Assembly (NCBI GenBank): GCA_002811675.1
Contig: PDIM01010351.1
Coordinates: 65,891-95,543, forward strand
Direction: 5' to 3'
DNA: 29,653 nucleotides
Source of the DNA: Ichthyosporea sp. XGB-2017a
Lineage: Eukaryota > Opisthokonta > Ichthyosporea
Positions 9,142 to 19,277 of the stretch are shown in pieces. Under the pieces are notes generated by a model. It did no database searches. It was not told the origin of the DNA and saw only the letters and a list, made by a program, of their open reading frames with translations. Position 1 is the first letter of the stretch; each line of letters opens with the position of its first letter. A program made the translations under genes and the position numbers.

Positions 9142-10037
9142 TCAATACTCACTCTTTCGCCCAAGTTTCTCAGCCAGTTTGCGAAGATGGTCAATCGCCT
9201 GGATGGAGACCGGGTTCTTTTCCCCTAGCTGAGATACGTAGTACTGCACTGTTTTGAGAACAATCGGGTAGGCCTCTTCTAATAACTGAATTTTGATAGC
9301 ACGAGGAGTCTCTGTTTGTGTCTTTTTTAAAATGAAGTCCATAGCCACTCGGTAATGCTTATCCTTCGCCACCGTCCTTTTCCTGGTCATTTTCTCAATC
9401 TGTTCTCGCCTGCTTAGCTCGGCAACTTTTCCCCGACCGTTTTCCTCGTTACCAGGGACCAATGTTTCATGCTCCTTGACCTCCCCAGTAGACGCTTCAA
9501 TATCGGTAACATTCATTGTGAACTCTACAGCTGGTAAAGACTCGGAATCACGCCCATATTCCACCCGAGAGCTTCGACGGCTACCTCCCATCGCCGACGC
9601 TATCCGCGAAGAGGAGAGCAGCCTAATACTCTCATGTCGATCTATATAGTAAGAAGGAAATTCACTGCCACGTCAATACTTCTTTTATCCCCTTTTTCTT
9701 TTTCGCTCTACAGTTACTTAGTACTATTAACGCGCTATACTGTTTACTTACCGTGACATCCTTGCTTTACAGCATCAAGTACGTCTGCCAACACTTGAGG
9801 CTTTCGTTCGCTCTGAATAAAACATTCCTCGTTTGTTTCCCGTGTTTGAACGCTTCCCCCACTCTCACCCCCCTCGCACTTTTCTCCGTCCCCAAGTGAA
9901 GACTTTTCTAACTCATTGGCTTCCTCTCCCTCCTTCAATACCTCCGCTTCTTGCTCATCTACATTTGCGCCCATGCCATCTTCCTCCTCCACCTTTACTT
10001 CAAACCCATCCTGCTCCATATTTTCTCCAGGCTCCAT
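9142..10037 (-). CDS. Unknown protein, acidic N-terminus and helical TPR-like C-terminus, two exons
   Basis: I do not recognise this family. Coding exons are 10037-9752 and 9641-9142 on the minus strand, giving 261 residues. The codon split by the intron (G|AT) and 17 further in-frame codons link exon 1 to the downstream frame with no stop, which argues for one gene rather than two small ones. Residues 1-70 are acidic and disordered (MEPGENMEQ, several EEE runs). Then come ERKPQVLADVLDAVKQG, a Ser/Arg-rich linker around MGGSRRSSRVEYG, a basic stretch EQIEKMTRKRTVAKDKHYRV, and about 65 helical residues including YPIVLKTVQYYVSQLGEKNP and IDHLRKLAEKLGR. The A-x-x-L/GEKNP pattern is reminiscent of a tetratricopeptide pair. 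The start is the ATG at 10037; an upstream in-frame ATG at 10196 would add a low-complexity leader and is less likely. It is divergent from POLD3 across a shared promoter. Confidence 0.72.
9642..9751 (-). other. Intron of the 9142-10037 gene (phase 1)
   Basis: On the minus strand the donor is G|GTAAGT and the acceptor CTTACTATATAG; 110 bases. A CTAAGTAAC sequence could be the branch region. Splicing keeps the frame open on both sides. Confidence 0.8.
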
Positions 10038-10354
10038 ACCGAATAGCGATCTTTCTTTTCTCCTCAAGGTGTATATTCGCGTATATGGTACTCTCAAAAT
10101 CAAATACTCACTCACCCACCCCTTACGTGTCCTTCTTTGGTTCACACACCTTGCAAGCCTCAACACCAGGCAGGATCCTAGCACACACACACACACTGCG
10201 GTACCCTCCTTCCTCCAGCACAGCTACTATAAGTGTGTGTCTCTCTACTAGTCTCTTGCACAATAGCAATTCCTCATAATATAATACAGGATTCTATTTA
10301 TAGCTTATTCTCTCTCTCTCGGAGCAGCTTCTTGTCACGTGGACACCCTAACCC

Positions 10355-10367
10355 TTTCCCGCCAAAA
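10355..10367 (+). promoter_or_regulatory. E2F-like site upstream of POLD3
   Basis: TTTCCCGCCAAAA contains TTTCCCGC, an exact match to the general E2F/DP consensus TTTSSCGC, with a near-palindromic flank. It is 276 bases upstream of the start of a replication gene, the class that E2F drives at G1/S in animals and plants. Confidence 0.6.
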
Positions 10368-10417
10368 CCAGCCCTGCGGCCTGCAGGCTGCAGCCTGCAG
10401 TTGATCAGTTTTCTTCG

Positions 10418-10458
10418 TTTTTTTTTTTTTTTTTTTTTTTTTTTTCTTTTTTTTTTTT
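10418..10458 (+). repeat. Poly(T) tract upstream of POLD3
   Basis: 28 consecutive T, one C, then 12 T. Its length may be polymorphic or subject to sequencing error. Confidence 0.9.
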
Positions 10459-10642
10459 GGTCCTTTTGGTTTCTGCGTTGTTATTTTTGTTTTGGTTGTT
10501 TTCCCTGATTGTTGACTTTTCCGTTTGGATTTGCCCTTTTTCTTTTGGCTTGGTTTTTAAGGGTGATTTTCCTGTTCCGTATTTGAGTTCTTTCTTCATT
10601 TCGCACATTTTCAATCAGTTGTTTTGGATACTAGTTAATAAT

Positions 10643-12208
10643 ATGGCTGTTGTGGATTCCTCATACCAGGCAACAATAGGCTCTCTCCTGTCGGAGGCTC
10701 ACCAACCGGTTACATACCGTGTTGTCAGCCAGAAGTGCCATGTGGATGTCAACACCGCCAAGAAAATGCTCTACGCGTTTGCTGTTACCAAAAATCCCTA
10801 TCTCAGGGATCTTTGTAAGGCGGCTAGTAAGTACTGCCAAGATGAAGAGAAGCAGCAGAAAGCCGACTGGAAGGTTGGTTCAAACAACCCAGACGAGAAT
10901 TCCTCTGCGAGTGCGTATGCAACGTTTATTGTAATGGGACGTCATGGGGGTAGTGATCAAAGTCTTAAAGTTGTTCTTGTGGGGCAAGACAAACTTCAAA
11001 GTGTTGTAGAATCCTTCAGTAAAGTCAGTTCAGTGCATTTGTATAGTGTGCATCTTGCCAAGCCAAAGGATAGGTTGGGGTTGTACAATAAGCAGGATGG
11101 TATTCTTGACGTTAATGAGAAATGGTCATTGGAAGAGTTCAACAAGCATAAAGTGATTCAGCCTCCCCGCGTCTACAAAACGTCCAAAAGCAACCACTCA
11201 AGTGAAGGGGAGGCGTTGCGGTTCGACCCGAGCAAGAGCAGTTTCCCAGACCCTGCTAAATTGGCTGCTACGCGCAATAACAAGTCAGTTTTACCCCCAA
11301 CCACCTTCCACGGGTCCAGTAGCGGATCTAGCAGCAAAAAGAAAACCTCGTCTGAATTGTCATCGAGAAATATGATGAGTCAGTGGCTCGTAAAAAAGCC
11401 TTTTAAAGATAGCAAGAAAAATAACCAGAAAGGAGCTGGTACCAAAAAGAAAAGCAGTTCTTCTATGGAAGCAAAAGGGGGGCTTAAAAACTACTTTCAG
11501 AAAAGTTCAAATGCAGTTACTTCGAGCACACCATCTGCAGCCAAAGTGAGTAGTAATATTATATCATCAAAGTCAACAAAGAGTAGTGAATCAACAACTA
11601 CGGTTGAAAATGCGAGCAAGCCTGCACCAAAGCCCTTAAATGATGGTGATATACTCAAAGCGATTGCCTCAGGAGAAGAGGATGAGGAAGACGACTTTAG
11701 TGATAATGAAGAAGAAATGGACCGGGCACTTTGTGGTGTTGACTTGGAGGAAATCGAAATGCAGGCACGCGAAGCAAAGAAAGAGAAAAGTCCCTCGAAA
11801 GGCGTTAAGCGAAGAAAGGAAATCGATGATAATGGCAATGTTGAAGAAGTTGCGCTGCCGAGCAGGAGTGACACCGCTTCATTGGGTGCTTCAAAAGTGC
11901 GCAAAGATTGTGATCTTAAACAGACAAGTTTGTGTTTTGAAAAGCAAGACGAGGAAGAAAAAGAAGAAGAGCCTAAGGAGGTTGCAGAACCCATTCAACA
12001 GTATAGCAATTCAAAGGGGTACATGGTGACGGAAATCAAAAGCGGTCCTCGCACAGCTCCTCCCAAGAGTAGTGAGGAACCTATACGAATGAAAAGGCCC
12101 TCCATATTTGACAAAATTGACCAGGGCTCTTCAAAAACATTCCCTTCCAAAACCAAAGAGAAAAAAAGCAGCCAGCAATCTATTTCATCATTCTTTAAGA
12201 AGAATTAG
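10643..12208 (+). CDS. POLD3: DNA polymerase delta subunit 3 (POLD3/Cdc27-like)
   Basis: Accessory subunit that links the polymerase delta B-subunit to PCNA and supports lagging-strand synthesis. 521 residues from the ATG at 10643; the frame is open further upstream but reads through the poly(T) tract, so the internal ATG is chosen. Residues about 1-140 match the POLD3 N-terminal winged-helix region: QPVTYRVVSQKCHVDVNTAK, KMLYAF, YATFIVMG, QDKLQSVVESFSKVSSVHLY and SVHLAK. The middle is disordered, Lys/Ser-rich with acidic patches (EEDEEDDFSDNEEEMD), as in the family. The C-terminus, QQSISSFFKKN, is a canonical PCNA-interacting PIP box (Q511, I514, F517, F518), as at the end of animal and yeast homologues. 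No intron is seen. It converges on RPB1, with 331 bases between stops, and is divergent from the unknown gene at 9142-10037. Confidence 0.92.
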   Translation: MAVVDSSYQATIGSLLSEAHQPVTYRVVSQKCHVDVNTAKKMLYAFAVTKNPYLRDLCKAASKYCQDEEKQQKADWKVGSNNPDENSSASAYATFIVMGRHGGSDQSLKVVLVGQDKLQSVVESFSKVSSVHLYSVHLAKPKDRLGLYNKQDGILDVNEKWSLEEFNKHKVIQPPRVYKTSKSNHSSEGEALRFDPSKSSFPDPAKLAATRNNKSVLPPTTFHGSSSGSSSKKKTSSELSSRNMMSQWLVKKPFKDSKKNNQKGAGTKKKSSSSMEAKGGLKNYFQKSSNAVTSSTPSAAKVSSNIISSKSTKSSESTTTVENASKPAPKPLNDGDILKAIASGEEDEEDDFSDNEEEMDRALCGVDLEEIEMQAREAKKEKSPSKGVKRRKEIDDNGNVEEVALPSRSDTASLGASKVRKDCDLKQTSLCFEKQDEEEKEEEPKEVAEPIQQYSNSKGYMVTEIKSGPRTAPPKSSEEPIRMKRPSIFDKIDQGSSKTFPSKTKEKKSSQQSISSFFKKN

Positions 12209-12284
12209 AAAATTAGCTTCTTTGGCAAGCCCGACTCTCACACTGCTTATACAAATGATCTTCAGTATTCCTTTATAAACTCTC

Positions 12285-12290
12285 TTTATT
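12285..12290 (-). other. Candidate poly(A) signal of RPB1
   Basis: AATAAA on the minus strand, 250 bases past the RPB1 stop and beyond the POLD3 signal on the opposite strand. Confidence 0.45.
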
Positions 12291-12313
12291 TGTTCGTAAC
12301 TCCACGCCTTTAA

Positions 12314-12319
12314 AATAAA
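12314..12319 (+). other. Candidate poly(A) signal of POLD3
   Basis: AATAAA, 106 bases after the POLD3 stop. Confidence 0.45.
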
Positions 12320-12539
12320 AAGCAGCACACACGAAGCAAAAACAAGAAAGCAAAAACAGCTAACTAAAAATATTCCCAAAATAGTATATTCTATACGCAA
12401 GAAGTGTCAGCACAAGGGAACAATAGCACACAAAACCACTCAAGAAGCTAAAGAAGGCAATTGTTGTTTACAATTTTTCAAAACCGTTCAAACCTTATAA
12501 CAAAGATTCTCCGCTTCACAAGCACCCATTCATCAAGTT

Positions 12540-15500
12540 TTACCTCCTCTTATCATCCTTTTTATCCTTATCCTGGACTGGAGAATACTGAGATCCAGGC
12601 GTGTAGCTCGGCGAAGTCGGAGAATACGAAGGACTGGACGGGGAATAGGAAGGACTTGTAGGAGAGTAGGAAGGACTGGTTGGAGAATAAGACGGGCTAG
12701 TTGGCGAGTAAGAAGGACTCGTTGGAGAATACGACGGGGACGTCGGAGAATACGAGGGAGATGTCGGAGAATAGGAAGGAGAGGTAGGAGAATAGGATGG
12801 TGAAGTAGGGGAATAGGATGGTGAAGTAGGAGAATAGGATGGTGAGGTAGGAGAATAGGATGGAGACGTAGGAGAATAGGATGGGCTTGTGGGAGAATAC
12901 GACGGACTCGTGGGAGAGTACGAAGGACTAGTTGGAGAGTAAGATGGGCTTGTTGGCGAGTATGAAGGACTCGTTGGTGAATAAGAAGGACTGGTTGGAG
13001 AATACGAGGGACTGCTCGGCGAATAGGAGGGGCTTGTTGGAGAATACGAAGGACTGGTTGGAGAATACGAGGGACTACTTGGCGAGTAAGAGGGACTACT
13101 CGGCGAATAAGACGGGCTGCTCGGCGAATAGGACGGACTACTTGGCGAATACGAAGGGCTACTAGGCGAATATGAGGGGCTACTAGGATTGAATGAGGCA
13201 GCTGACGGACTGTAGGACGGGCTTGCAGCATTATATCCTCCTGGGCTGCCAGGGCTAAATGCGTGATACGGACTCTGCCCGCCAGGTTGAGGGCTCCACG
13301 AGCCACCATCCGGCATGGGAGAAAACGCCGATCCTTGAGAAGGTGAGTGTTGAGGGCTCCACGCACTGTATGCAGGCGTGGCTTGAGCATTGAACGGGGT
13401 CATAGCAGGAGACATTCCTCCGGGGGAATCTGCTCCAAAGAACAGCCCCCCGGCAGCAGGCATCATTTGCGGCTGGATTTCAATGGCTTCCTTCAACATT
13501 TCTTCATTCAAGAACAAATCGAAAAAGCCGGTTCCCAAAGGAGCCAACTGACCTAGCATAATATTTTCAGAGCACCCACGCATGCGATCAAGCTCTGAAT
13601 GGCATGCAGCTTCCATCAAGATGTCTACAGTTTCTTCAAAAGAACATCGAAGAAGAACTCCGGAGTCCACTCTATTGATTCCATGTCTTGTGATAGACAT
13701 GAGGTAACCTCTACAAGTCATAACATCAACCAACAGCGAAAGATGGCGGTGGTTCACGTAGGAACCATCAAACGAGATAACCTTGAAAATTTCATTCAAA
13801 AGAGCTTTACGGACACCTTCAATACCCAAAATTCTTAAAATTTCAATAATCTCATTTGATGTGGTTCGTACAGGATCCACCTGTCTCTGACTCATAACAC
13901 TAAGCAAGTTAACACCATCTGTTTCAAGAACCCATTCAGCTACACTCTTAAAATTGCCATCTTCATCAATGACTGTTTTCTTTTCATGATCAGACATGTA
14001 AACTTTCTGAATATCATCGATACCTTGAAGTGTCAAATCAGTAAGCATGTTGTTTTCAATTCTTCTCAAGAAAACATCATCTTCAAGACTGGATGAATCT
14101 TCTTGAACCTTTTCCTCATCTTGGTTCATGATACGCACACGAAGAATAAGTTTCTCAGAATTATCATCATTAAAAATACAATTCAAATCTCCACTAAATT
14201 CACGGTTAATACATTCTGCAACTTGCTCCATTGTAAGCTTCTTATCTGTCATTCGCTTTCTATCGAGTTCGATACGAAGAAGCCATGGCGACATCTGGGA
14301 TGCAACAGCTTCTTCATCTGGCATTTCATAGTAGGCAGACACAAAGTCCACATCCTCTTCAATTATAGTGTTCTTTGGATCGGGATCATAATAAATTTCC
14401 GTAGCTGCAACAATTTTACGTAGAGTGGTATGCTCCAATTTACAAAGCACTTCTCTTGCTAGCTCCACATCATTTGCGGCATTACCACGAAGGTAGACCT
14501 TGAGGGCAGGTGTCTTTGTCTTCTTTGCAATATTAATTAATTCACGCAGACGAGGAACACCCAAGGTTACATTCTTAGCTGAGACACCAGCAAAGTGAAA
14601 AGTATTCAGAGTCATTTGTGTGGCAGGTTCACCAATAGACTGGGCAGCAAGAGCTCCCACCATTTCACCTGGATGAACTCTACTCTGCTCGAACCGACTT
14701 TCGATTTCTCCCATCAGCCAGTCAAAAGCTTCTGAGGTCAAATGATCCCTTTCGATAACTTTTTTTGTGGCAAGAGTCGACCTAATCATCGCTGCAAACA
14801 TTAGAGTAGCACTTTCTTGGGCGTTCTTACTAATTTCGTCTTCTCCAGGAACAACAATTACATTTTGTAAAAGGTTATTAACGCTCCTAATCACATGCAA
14901 CGGATTTAAATCCGTGGGTTCCTTTCGGCTAATATGGAAGATTTTAACTGCATTAGTAATCAAGCGAGATACATTACAAGGAAGAGGAACAGAGGTTTCA
15001 CCTTCTCGCAAAGCTCTTCGCAAAAAGTCACGGTCATCAGCCAGTCTCTGAAATTCCTTATCTAGTTCAGACTGCGCCACAGGAGCACTGATTAATTCTT
15101 CAAACACCTCGGGCTGAAGTTTCTGTTGCAAAACAGGAGAATTAGCAATATCCAGATGATACAGCTTCTCAAATGCGGCATTTCCAGGCTTCACTGTATC
15201 CAACCGTTGGGACTCCATAAAAGACGCATCAATACCATCCTCTCCATACAAAAACTGAATAATATCCCCGTTTGAATTACGGCATGTACCATCATATTTA
15301 GCCATCACATCTTCCAATGCCTTAATTAAACGACGCTGAATATAACCAGTTTCTGCTGTTTTGACGGCAGTATCAATCAACCCTTCTCGACCTCCCATGG
15401 CGTGGAAAAAGAACTCATTGGGCGTTAAACCTGACAAATACGAGTTCTCAACAAACCCTTTGCTCTCTGGGCCATAATCATCTTTAATAAAGTGAGGCAA

Positions 15501-18031
15501 ACTCCTGTAGCGAAACCCAAAAGGTATTCTTTTACCTTCAACATTTTGTTGTCCTACACAAGCCATGACCTGTGAGATATTGATAAAAGAACCTTTAGAA
15601 CCAGCTAAGGCCATAGTTTTTAAATTATTGTAATCATCCAAACTAGACTGGGCACTTTTACCAGACTGATCACGGGCTTTGTTCAATACGCGATTTACTT
15701 CATTCTCAAAAGTTTGTCTCACGGTATTACCAGGTGTAGGCTCAAGCTCGTCTTGCTGGGCACTAAGGATAATATTTTTCACTTCGATTTTAGAATTGGT
15801 AATGGTCTGCTGAATAAACTCGTTTGTTTTCGCGTCAGCAATTGCATCTCCGATACCAATGCTATGGCCATCAAAGAGAAGCCAGTTATTAATAACCGTC
15901 TGAACCATGTCAAAAAATTGTCTACAAATTTCATGACCATACTCATTGAAGATGCAATGAATTAAACTTCCTGCTGAAGCACCAAGAGTCTTTTTACAAA
16001 CAATTCCCATGAGAAGTTCTCCGTTTTCAATCACTACCTTTGTATCACCAGGAGACAGGTGCTTGTTGATCGGATGTTTATCTTCATCATCTGGATGGGC
16101 ACTGTGAAAGCGGTAGCAGTTGACATTGCCCGGAATAATCATACTGAACACTTGCTTTCCAGTCCACAATGGTACAGGTTTCAAAATGCAAGGCACAGGA
16201 AGTTTACCATCCCAGCTAGGTAGCCACATCATCAGCTGCATAATCATTTCCTTCGTACAGAAAACGTCACGCTTTGTCATTTTTCGAACGGCAGTCAGAG
16301 TATCTTGCACAATACCCATACATGGCTTGTTACCCTGCGGAGCCACAATTTGCCTCGGAACCATCATGATTTCCTGAATTTCCGCACGAGTTTCAACAGT
16401 TTGAGCAACATGCATGTTCATTTCATCACCATCAAAATCGGCATTATACGGTCCAGTAACAGAAAGATTTAAACGAAAAGTAGAGTAGGGAAGAACTTTC
16501 ACCTTGTGACCCATCATAGACATTTTGTGCAGGGAAGGCTGTCGATTAAAAATAACCAAGTCCCCATCGATTACGTTACGCTCAACTTTGTAACCAAACT
16601 GAAGGTGCAAATCACTTGGCTTCTTGTTATAACGCAAATCAATACGTTGTCCATCATCTCGAATGATGTACTTTGCCCCAGGATGCTCTTGAGGACCCGC
16701 ACGGATAAGCTCTTGTAATTTGTCAATATTATATGGTGTAACAACCTCAGGATAGGTCAAATTCATTGCAATACTGCGGGGCACACCAACTTGGTTAATA
16801 CTTAAATTGGGATCTGGCGTAATGACAGTTCTCGCCGAGAAATCCACACGCTTACCCATTAAATTACCCCTGATACGCCCTTCTTTCCCCTTCAAACGCT
16901 GCTTAATGGACTTTAGAGGCCTACCAGATCGTTGTGTAGCTTGAGGTTGACCTGGAATTTCATTATCGACATACGTCGCAACATGAAATTGTAATAAATG
17001 GATGTATTCCGCCAGAATATGAGTCGGTGTACCATTAATCTCCTGCCGCTTTAAATTATTGTTTGCCTTTACAATATCAGCAAGCTTATGAGTCAAATCA
17101 TCTTGACCCCTTGTTACTGAATCCATCATAATGGAAGGGCGTACAGCTAATGGAGGCACAGGGAGAACCGACACCAACATCCAGTCAGGTCGAGCCCAAT
17201 CGGGATTAAACCCAAGAGCTCTACAGTCCTCTGGAGATATTCTTTTAAAAATTTCGTATACCATCTCTGCGGTAAGTGAAACTTTTTTCTCCTGGCCATC
17301 TTCATCAGTCTCCTTCCACTCTGCAGTTAAACGAAGTCCATCTCGCATTATTTTCGGCTGAATTCTACCGCAACCTCCATGTGCTTTCTTTTTAAATTCG
17401 TCTTCAATGTTCTCGGATGCATTTGGGTCTCCGCGCATATCATCCAATTCATCTCCACCTTCACAGACCTTCTTGCCTTTACACAATTCAAGAACATCAC
17501 GTAGTGTGTGACTTTTGTTCTTGAGCTTACAGGCATTTTGCACTCGTGGATCAGAGGGATCCACCAGTAACTTGGAACAAAAGTAGCACACACAACGAAC
17601 TACCTTCACCGTTTTAGAAAGAAATCCAATATGAAAAACAGGCTTTGTAAGCTCAATATGACCGAAATGACCAGGACACTCCGCCATACTTCCAGAACAT
17701 GTCTGGCAGCGGAATTGGCGGTCTACAGTTCCCATTCGAGGATCACACAACCCTGAAAGCTTTGGCTTTCCTTTTTCAAACGTCTCTGGAAACTCAATTT
17801 TTGCCACGGACATTTGTTTCTAACAACATGAAATCACACACAAAAAGACAGACAGCAAAGCGGTTAGCAAAATTCTACACTTTTAACCCACCACCCTCAA
17901 AAAAAATAGACAAAGAACCAAAGCAGTTCCACAAACATCAACGAGCATAGTTTACTTACAATTTCCTCTGGGCCCAAGATACCAAACTGGACATGGTTAA
18001 TCTTCTTGATCGGAGCCGTTGAGTGTTGCAT
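12540..18031 (-). CDS. RPB1: RNA polymerase II largest subunit RPB1, two exons
   Basis: Catalytic largest subunit of Pol II. Coding exons are 18031-17960 (24 residues) and 17819-12540, phase 0, giving 1783 residues. Exon 1 ends [13 protein letters not shown] and joins [15 protein letters not shown], reconstituting the family start. The clamp zinc ligands [14 protein letters not shown] fall at C62, C65, C72, H75, followed by [26 protein letters not shown] is the switch/rudder region. The catalytic Mg loop [10 protein letters not shown] is at about 483-492 with all three Asp present. [20 protein letters not shown] is bridge-helix context and [18 protein letters not shown] the trigger loop. The linker ([19 protein letters not shown]) leads into the heptad C-terminal domain, ending in a charged tip [10 protein letters not shown]. 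It is divergent from LAS1 and convergent with POLD3. Confidence 0.98.
12606..13172 (-). repeat. 27 tandem YSP(T/S)SPS heptads of the Pol II CTD
   Basis: 567 bases, exactly 27 units of 21 bases, with every unit YSPTSPS or YSPSSPS. Serine variants concentrate in the first (N-terminal) units and threonine dominates after. Position 7 is Ser in every unit, with no Lys7 as in the distal animal CTD. Degenerate repeats ([18 protein letters not shown]) precede it and [10 protein letters not shown] follows. The 21-base repeat also opens long spurious frames in other frames and on the other strand. Confidence 0.95.
17820..17959 (-). other. RPB1 intron (phase 0, after codon 24)
   Basis: On the minus strand: donor GTAAGT, acceptor TTGTTAG, 140 bases. 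It rejoins GPEEI to KQMSVAK, the conserved RPB1 N-terminus. Confidence 0.95.
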
Positions 18032-19277
18032 CTCGAATATTTCTGTTCTTTTTTTCTTTTTTCTTTTTTTTGTTTTTTTGTTTTTTTTTCAGAAAGGATG
18101 AAGTTGGATTATAGAGATTATAAATGGAAGAATGATAATCAATCACTTTCCAGAGGCAAAAATAAAACTACAAACCTAATATTCAATCCCTATGAGCCGA
18201 ATCAGGACTTCTGAAGTCAATATATCAAATCTATTCACTGATCTCACTTCCGTCCCAACACAAAACTCTAATTATGTTAAATTTTGTTTACAGCTAAGAA
18301 TTCCGCTCCTCTATTTTCAAATATTCAAACACCTATTCAAAAAACCCAAGCACGAAATCTCCAACGGTGACGAAAAAAATATGAGCAGTGACAAAAAATT
18401 CAGATTTCACCGCGAACGAAAATCTTCACTGTTTGTATCCCAACCAATAATCAACCAACAATCAAATATCACAAACGCGAGACAGTAGTAGACACGGGTG
18501 ACGACTTGAGTTAGACAACTAAAAGATTGACTTTACTACGGATCCGAACAGGCTAGGTGAGTGAATCCCGTGCTACCCAAGTGTCTAAACGGCGCGTGGT
18601 GCAATCCAAATACTGTTTGTAACCCGGTGGTGATACAGTCTATGCCACTCAGTGCGGGGGGGAGAGGCTGTGAGGATTAGTGGTGCAGACAGGCAGGCAG
18701 GCCGAAGAAGTAGAGATCTTGTACAGTGAAGAAGTGCAGAGCAGGATAGGAAGTGGCTGGTGTGGGGGGAGGAGGGGAATAAATAATAAAGGGAGGAAGG
18801 GGGAGCGAGAAGTGACAACACCAAAAAGCCACACAGCTACTGGACTGGACTCAATGTTTCACACAGTACTGGAGATCATTACTATTCCCCTAACCCCACC
18901 CTTCTCCTCATCCTCCAAAGCGACAACCAGCAAGGAGCAGGTGCAGGGGGATGGCTAGGGTATCACATGGGTTGGGTATCAGTGATTGATTCATAATTCC
19001 CCTCCCTCCTGGCCATGCGGTAGGTACTACTTGACCCGCATAGCTATTCCTAAAGGGGTGGGTCACTGGCTGAGACTGACTAAGATTCAAATGCCTTGTG
19101 TTTCTGCACAGACACACACAACTAATCCCCCCTTCCCAAACCAACCCACCACCCTGAACCACTATCTGTTCAAATGTTGGAGGCTAACCACAGATCTATC
19201 TCAAGCATTATTCCAAGTTTTTTTCTAAACATCTGAAGCATGTGCTGAAGACTAGATAGCAAAGTGTTAAAGTCATA
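18032..19277. promoter_or_regulatory. Divergent intergenic region between RPB1 and LAS1
   Basis: About 1.25 kb with no supported gene. It contains a T-rich tract (about 18049-18089) ending TTTTTTTTTCAG, then AT-rich sequence to about 18.5 kb, then more GC-rich, purine-biased sequence. GGCTAGGTGAGT near 18551 could be a splice donor, and CTGACTAAG followed by TTTCTGCACAG (19100-19110) looks like a branch point and acceptor, so a LAS1 5' UTR intron is possible. The short open frames here lack protein-like composition. Confidence 0.45.

Larger units (their letters stand above)
10038..10642. promoter_or_regulatory. Shared divergent promoter region with E2F-like site, E-box, CTGCAG triplet and poly(T) tract
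   Basis: 605 bases between the divergent unknown gene and POLD3. From left to right it holds a short CA run (about 10182-10196), CACGTG at 10336-10341, TTTCCCGCCAAAA at 10355-10367, three CTGCAG palindromes at 7-base spacing (10381, 10388, 10395), TGATCA at 10402-10407, and a T tract (28 T, C, 12 T; 10418-10458). The motif names come from general knowledge of E2F and E-box sites. Binding here is inferred. Confidence 0.6.
12209..12539. other. Convergent 3' region between POLD3 and RPB1
   Basis: 331 bases with no gene. POLD3 has AATAAA at 12314-12319 on the plus strand. RPB1 has AATAAA on the minus strand at 12290-12285 (TTTATT on plus). The likely cleavage sites are arranged so that the two transcripts overlap by several tens of bases. 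Confidence 0.55.

Noticed and set aside
10457-10642. N-terminal extension of POLD3 up to 10457
   Set aside because: It would be a very hydrophobic Phe/Leu-rich leader translated from the T-rich promoter region and does not match POLD3. The ATG at 10643 begins the conserved domain.
12533-13390. 285-residue minus-strand frame rich in Arg/Leu/Ile/Pro beside the RPB1 C-terminus, and a plus-strand 77-residue repeat frame at 12932-13165
   Set aside because: Both are shadows of the 21-base CTD heptad repeat. The RPB1 frame is conserved protein, and the others are by-products of the repeat.
18192-18488. 98-residue plus-strand open frame between RPB1 and LAS1
   Set aside because: AT-rich promoter sequence with no domain pattern, no supporting codon bias and no clear poly(A) or splice context.
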